DNA of 7,470 nt from NCBI GenBank assembly GCA_902797475.1, contig CADBTG010000182.1, positions 1 through 7,470 on the forward strand. Direction: 5' to 3'. The stretch is from an uncultured Lachnospiraceae bacterium. Its GTDB lineage: Bacteria; Bacillota; Clostridia; Lachnospirales; Lachnospiraceae. Position numbers and translations under genes: made by a program. Below, in pieces: positions 4,943-7,470 of the stretch; position 1 is the first letter of the stretch; each line of letters begins with the position of its first letter. The notes beneath the pieces were generated by a model. That model did not search any database. It was not told where the DNA came from and saw nothing but the letters and a program-made list of their open reading frames with translations.

Positions 4943-6268
4943 ATGAGACAGGAGAAAATCCACAAAATCTGGAACCGCGCCATGGAATGCATGGACCGGG
5001 CAAAACTTCGGGAGCTCCAGAATGAGCGCCTGCGCAAGACCGTAGAATTAGAGTATGCAAATGTTCCCCTTTACCGCGCACGCATGGATGCCATGGGTGT
5101 AAAGCCCGAAGACATCAAGACCGTTGATGACCTTCGCAAGCTTCCTTTTACCGAAAAGACCGACCTTCGTGACGAGTTCCCTTACGGCCTGCTTGCCGCA
5201 CCGCTTAAGGATATCGTACGGATTCAGGGTTCTTCGGGAACGACCGGCAAGCCGATTGTTACCGGCTATACGCAGAATGATATCGATGTCTGGACCGAGA
5301 TGGTTGCAAGATCGCTTACCGCTGCAGGCGGTGACGCAGACGATGTCATTCAGGTATGCTACGGATACGGACTTTTCACCGGCGGCCTCGGCGCACATTA
5401 CGGCGCTTCCGCAATCGGCGCTACCGTCATCCCGATGTCAGCCGGCAATACGCAGCGTCAGATGATGATGATGACCGAGCTCGGCGCTACGATGCTCTGC
5501 TGTACGCCTTCCTATGCGACATACCTCGGCGAGACCTTAAAGGAAGCCGGTCTTCTTGATAAGGTTAAGCTGAAATCCGGTGTCTTCGGCGCAGAGCCCT
5601 GGACCGAGGAAATGCGTACGCACCTTGAAGAGCTCTTCGATTTCGATGCCTGCGACATTTACGGACTGACCGAAATCGGCGGCCCCGGCGTTGCTTTCGA
5701 GTGCCTTGAGAAGCACGGAATGCACGTAAACGAGGACAATGTCATTGTTGAGATCATCGATCCCGAGACAGGCGAGCCTCTTCCCGACGGACAGAAGGGC
5801 GAGTTGGTATTTACCACAATCACCAAAACCGGTATGCCGATGCTTCGTTACCGCACGCATGACATCTGCTCGATCATTTCCGAGCCTTGCGCATGCGGAA
5901 GAACGTTCCGCAGAATCAGCCGTCTCACCGGCCGTACCGACGACATGCTTGTCATCCGCGGCGTAAACGTATTCCCGAGCCAGATCGAGACCTGCCTTGT
6001 CGGCCTTGAGGGCGTTGCTCCGTTCTACTGTCTGATTGTAGACCGCGTGAATTCCACCGATAAGCTTGAGGTTCAGGTTGAGCTTGCCGACGAGATGTTC
6101 ACCGATAAGGTCAGCGACATTGAGGACCTCAGAAGCACGATTGCCGAGCGCATCAAGTCCGTTGTCGGAATCGCCGCGAAAATCACGCTTGTGGCTCCGA
6201 AGTCCCTGCCTCGTTCCGAGGGCAAGGCGAAACGTGTCATCGACCGCAGAAACTTGACCAATGCTTAA
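4943..6268 (+). CDS. paaK: Phenylacetate-CoA ligase family protein (aryl acid activation)
   Basis: The protein has 441 residues, the usual PaaK length. It is a member of the AMP-forming ligase (ANL) superfamily and makes an aryl-acetyl-CoA from the acid, ATP and CoA in the cytoplasm. Motifs are in order: the phosphate loop SSGTTGKP (97-104), YGLTE (240-244), YRTHD (303-307), hinge region GRTDDMLVIRGVNVFPSQIE (330-349) and the C-terminal EGKAKR (427-431), whose lysine is a catalytic candidate. C254, H258/H261 and CACG (316-319) could form the zinc site seen in some PaaK proteins. The frame is open 96 bases upstream, but that start lies inside the T-box; the ATG at 4943 has GGAGG 5 bases before it. 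It follows a T-box with a likely Phe specifier and is co-transcribed with an ACT protein. Substrate is not proven: phenylacetate is most likely, and indole- or hydroxyphenylacetate are possible. In anaerobes such ligases often partner with indolepyruvate ferredoxin oxidoreductase (iorAB), which is not in the window. Confidence 0.93.
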   Translation: MRQEKIHKIWNRAMECMDRAKLRELQNERLRKTVELEYANVPLYRARMDAMGVKPEDIKTVDDLRKLPFTEKTDLRDEFPYGLLAAPLKDIVRIQGSSGTTGKPIVTGYTQNDIDVWTEMVARSLTAAGGDADDVIQVCYGYGLFTGGLGAHYGASAIGATVIPMSAGNTQRQMMMMTELGATMLCCTPSYATYLGETLKEAGLLDKVKLKSGVFGAEPWTEEMRTHLEELFDFDACDIYGLTEIGGPGVAFECLEKHGMHVNEDNVIVEIIDPETGEPLPDGQKGELVFTTITKTGMPMLRYRTHDICSIISEPCACGRTFRRISRLTGRTDDMLVIRGVNVFPSQIETCLVGLEGVAPFYCLIVDRVNSTDKLEVQVELADEMFTDKVSDIEDLRSTIAERIKSVVGIAAKITLVAPKSLPRSEGKAKRVIDRRNLTNA

Positions 6269-6291
6269 ATCACATATTGAGGAGGTTTACC

Positions 6292-6732
6292 ATGTATATT
6301 CATCAAATCACCGTATTTCTTGAGAACATGAAAGGAACGCTTTCCAAACTGACCACTCTTCTTGCCGATAACCACATCGACATTCTTGCAATGTCGATCG
6401 CCGACACCTCCGGGTTCGGCCTGGTGCGTTTCATCGTGCGGGAAAAGGACAACGATCAGTGCCTCGCTCTTCTGAAGGAGAACGGCTATTCCGCCAGAAA
6501 GAATCATGTCATCTGCGCGCGCGTTCCCAACGAGCCCGGCGGACTGAACAAGATTCTCTGCCTGCTTGACGAGGCCGGAATTTCCATCGAGTATCTGTAC
6601 TCCTTCAACTACAGCGAAGGAAACAACGCTTTGATCATCTTCCGTCTTTCCGACCGTGAAACCGGTCTTAAGATTTTCTCCGAGAACGGCATTTCCGTAT
6701 TCTCCCAGACCGAGATCAATTCCATTCAGTAG
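6292..6732 (+). CDS. Tandem ACT-domain protein, likely amino-acid sensor
   Basis: The protein has 146 residues and is almost wholly two ACT domains, about 3-68 and 72-142. Each has the pattern expected at the ligand-binding turn: NMKGTLSKL (12-20) and NEPGGLNKIL (80-89). There is no catalytic domain. ACT pairs bind small ligands, usually amino acids, at domain interfaces and act as allosteric regulators. Proteins of this kind are commonly found next to paaK in anaerobic bacteria and archaea. Placement after paaK and under the Phe T-box suggests it senses an aromatic amino acid and tunes PaaK or a partner enzyme, which is inference. The start at 6292 is preferred over an in-frame ATG 15 bases upstream because GGAGG (6281-6285) sits 6 bases before it. 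The gap from paaK is 23 bases. Confidence 0.9.
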   Translation: MYIHQITVFLENMKGTLSKLTTLLADNHIDILAMSIADTSGFGLVRFIVREKDNDQCLALLKENGYSARKNHVICARVPNEPGGLNKILCLLDEAGISIEYLYSFNYSEGNNALIIFRLSDRETGLKIFSENGISVFSQTEINSIQ

Positions 6733-6743
6733 TTTAAAATGAG

Positions 6744-6777
6744 AAAGGTCTTCCCCGAAAAAGGGAAGACCTTTTTT
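6744..6777 (+). terminator. Intrinsic terminator of the paaK-ACT unit, perhaps bidirectional
   Basis: AAAGGTCTTCCC (6744-6755) and its exact complement (6763-6774) form a 12-base-pair stem with a 7-base loop, and six T residues (6772-6777) end it. On the minus strand the same stem is followed by CTCATTTT, so it may also stop the convergent YczE-like transcript. Confidence 0.95.
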
Positions 6778-6784
6778 AGTTGTG

Positions 6785-7447
6785 TCATTTGTCACCATCG
6801 GGCTGTCCGGCCTGTCTTTTGGCCTTAAGCCGGTCGCCTGCTTTTCGAACGAGCGTAATGGCCGGTCCGAGGAACAGTGCCATCAGAATGATTCCGATGA
6901 TCGGCTTTCCGCCGAACACGGTTCCGACCGCAATTGCGAAGCCGTCCCAGGCAATTCTTACGACCATCGGCGGAATCTTCGGCGCGAGCGCTCTGACCTT
7001 TTCCGTCAGGATGATCGGAAGCCCGTCATAAGGCGAAACGCCCATGTCCGCATTGATGTAAATGGCGGCGCTTAGGATGAATCCGATCAGCGTCACAAGG
7101 AAGATGCTCCATCTCGGCACTGCCCGGGTGAAGGCCTCCGCCGGAATGATCTTTCGAAACAGCCAGCAGAAGAAGTCCGCGTAATACCCGATCAGCACCA
7201 TGTTGAATACCGTGCCGAAACCAATCAGGGAGCGTTTCAAAAGAATCACTATGGTAAGCATCACGATGTTTATGATCAGCTGCCAGTTTCCGAAGCTCAT
7301 GCCGATAAAGTCTGCCACGGAACGGTTCATAAACGTCGCGGGGTCGGTTCCCAGATTGCAGAGGATCAGAAAGGACAGGAAAAATCCCATCCCGAATACA
7401 GCGAGAAAGCACAACAGCACTTCCTTTTTCTTCCAACGAAAGCTCAT
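6785..7447 (-). CDS. YczE/YyaS/YitT-like integral membrane protein
   Basis: The protein has 220 residues with about six membrane helices (roughly 11-31, 55-71, 75-98, 112-131, 160-179 and 182-201). A conserved-looking NLGTDPATFMNR (31-42) after helix one has a counterpart DMGVSPYDGLP (134-144) after helix four. That suggests the internal two-fold repeat typical of this family. SFGNWQLIINI and GFGTVFNMVLIGYYADFF match the pattern of YczE-type proteins. Family function is not established; YczE of Bacillus affects antibiotic production, and transport is often guessed. The C-terminus is a short basic, polar tail. The start has AAGGAG 4 bases upstream. The gene is convergent with the paaK unit, and any promoter is past the window edge. 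Confidence 0.85.
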   Translation of the reverse strand: MSFRWKKKEVLLCFLAVFGMGFFLSFLILCNLGTDPATFMNRSVADFIGMSFGNWQLIINIVMLTIVILLKRSLIGFGTVFNMVLIGYYADFFCWLFRKIIPAEAFTRAVPRWSIFLVTLIGFILSAAIYINADMGVSPYDGLPIILTEKVRALAPKIPPMVVRIAWDGFAIAVGTVFGGKPIIGIILMALFLGPAITLVRKAGDRLKAKRQAGQPDGDK

Positions 7448-7470
7448 GGTTCTCCTTAAAAGACGGCGCC

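Overview
The window looks like a piece of chromosome from an anaerobic Firmicute, most probably a gut or rumen member of the Clostridia (Lachnospiraceae-like). The reasons are strong Shine-Dalgarno sites, a textbook T-box leader, an alanine/lysine-rich H1-like protein with a small C-terminal domain of a type I associate with that group, an MscL with a zinc-ribbon tail, and a wall hydrolase on a long TPTPTK-type linker. This placement is inferred from gene content and not from any marker gene. No rRNA, tRNA, transposase, phage gene or CRISPR array is visible.

Positions 1-3180 hold a four-gene minus-strand unit. A promoter at 3152-3180 leads into ilvN (acetolactate synthase regulatory subunit, without its catalytic partner), mscL (mechanosensitive channel with a C-terminal zinc ribbon), a membrane-anchored SH3/SleB-type wall hydrolase with a nine-copy TKAP linker, and a membrane-anchored protein with YD/MORN-like repeats that runs off the left edge. 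Gaps between these genes are only 15-25 bases, so they are probably co-transcribed. Three of the four products act in the envelope or in turgor protection. The last gene is clearly richer in A+T than the rest of the window.

Positions 3214-3884 hold a single minus-strand gene with its own promoter and terminator. It encodes a small basic H1-like protein built on five near-identical 33-base repeats. Positions 3990-4584 hold a VanZ-family membrane protein on the minus strand with a perfect -10 box.

Positions 4605-6777 hold the most informative part. A strong promoter and a complete T-box leader read a probable phenylalanine specifier (UUC). They control a phenylacetate-CoA ligase family gene (paaK) followed by a two-ACT-domain protein, and the unit ends in a strong terminator. 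An uncharged-tRNA switch suggests the ligase serves synthesis of phenylalanine from scavenged arylacetate, with the ACT protein as a likely amino-acid sensor. That is the opposite direction from ordinary phenylacetate breakdown.

Positions 6785-7447 hold a convergent minus-strand YczE/YitT-like six-helix membrane protein of unknown function, whose promoter lies beyond the right edge. All gene boundaries and motifs were read by eye; no search was run.
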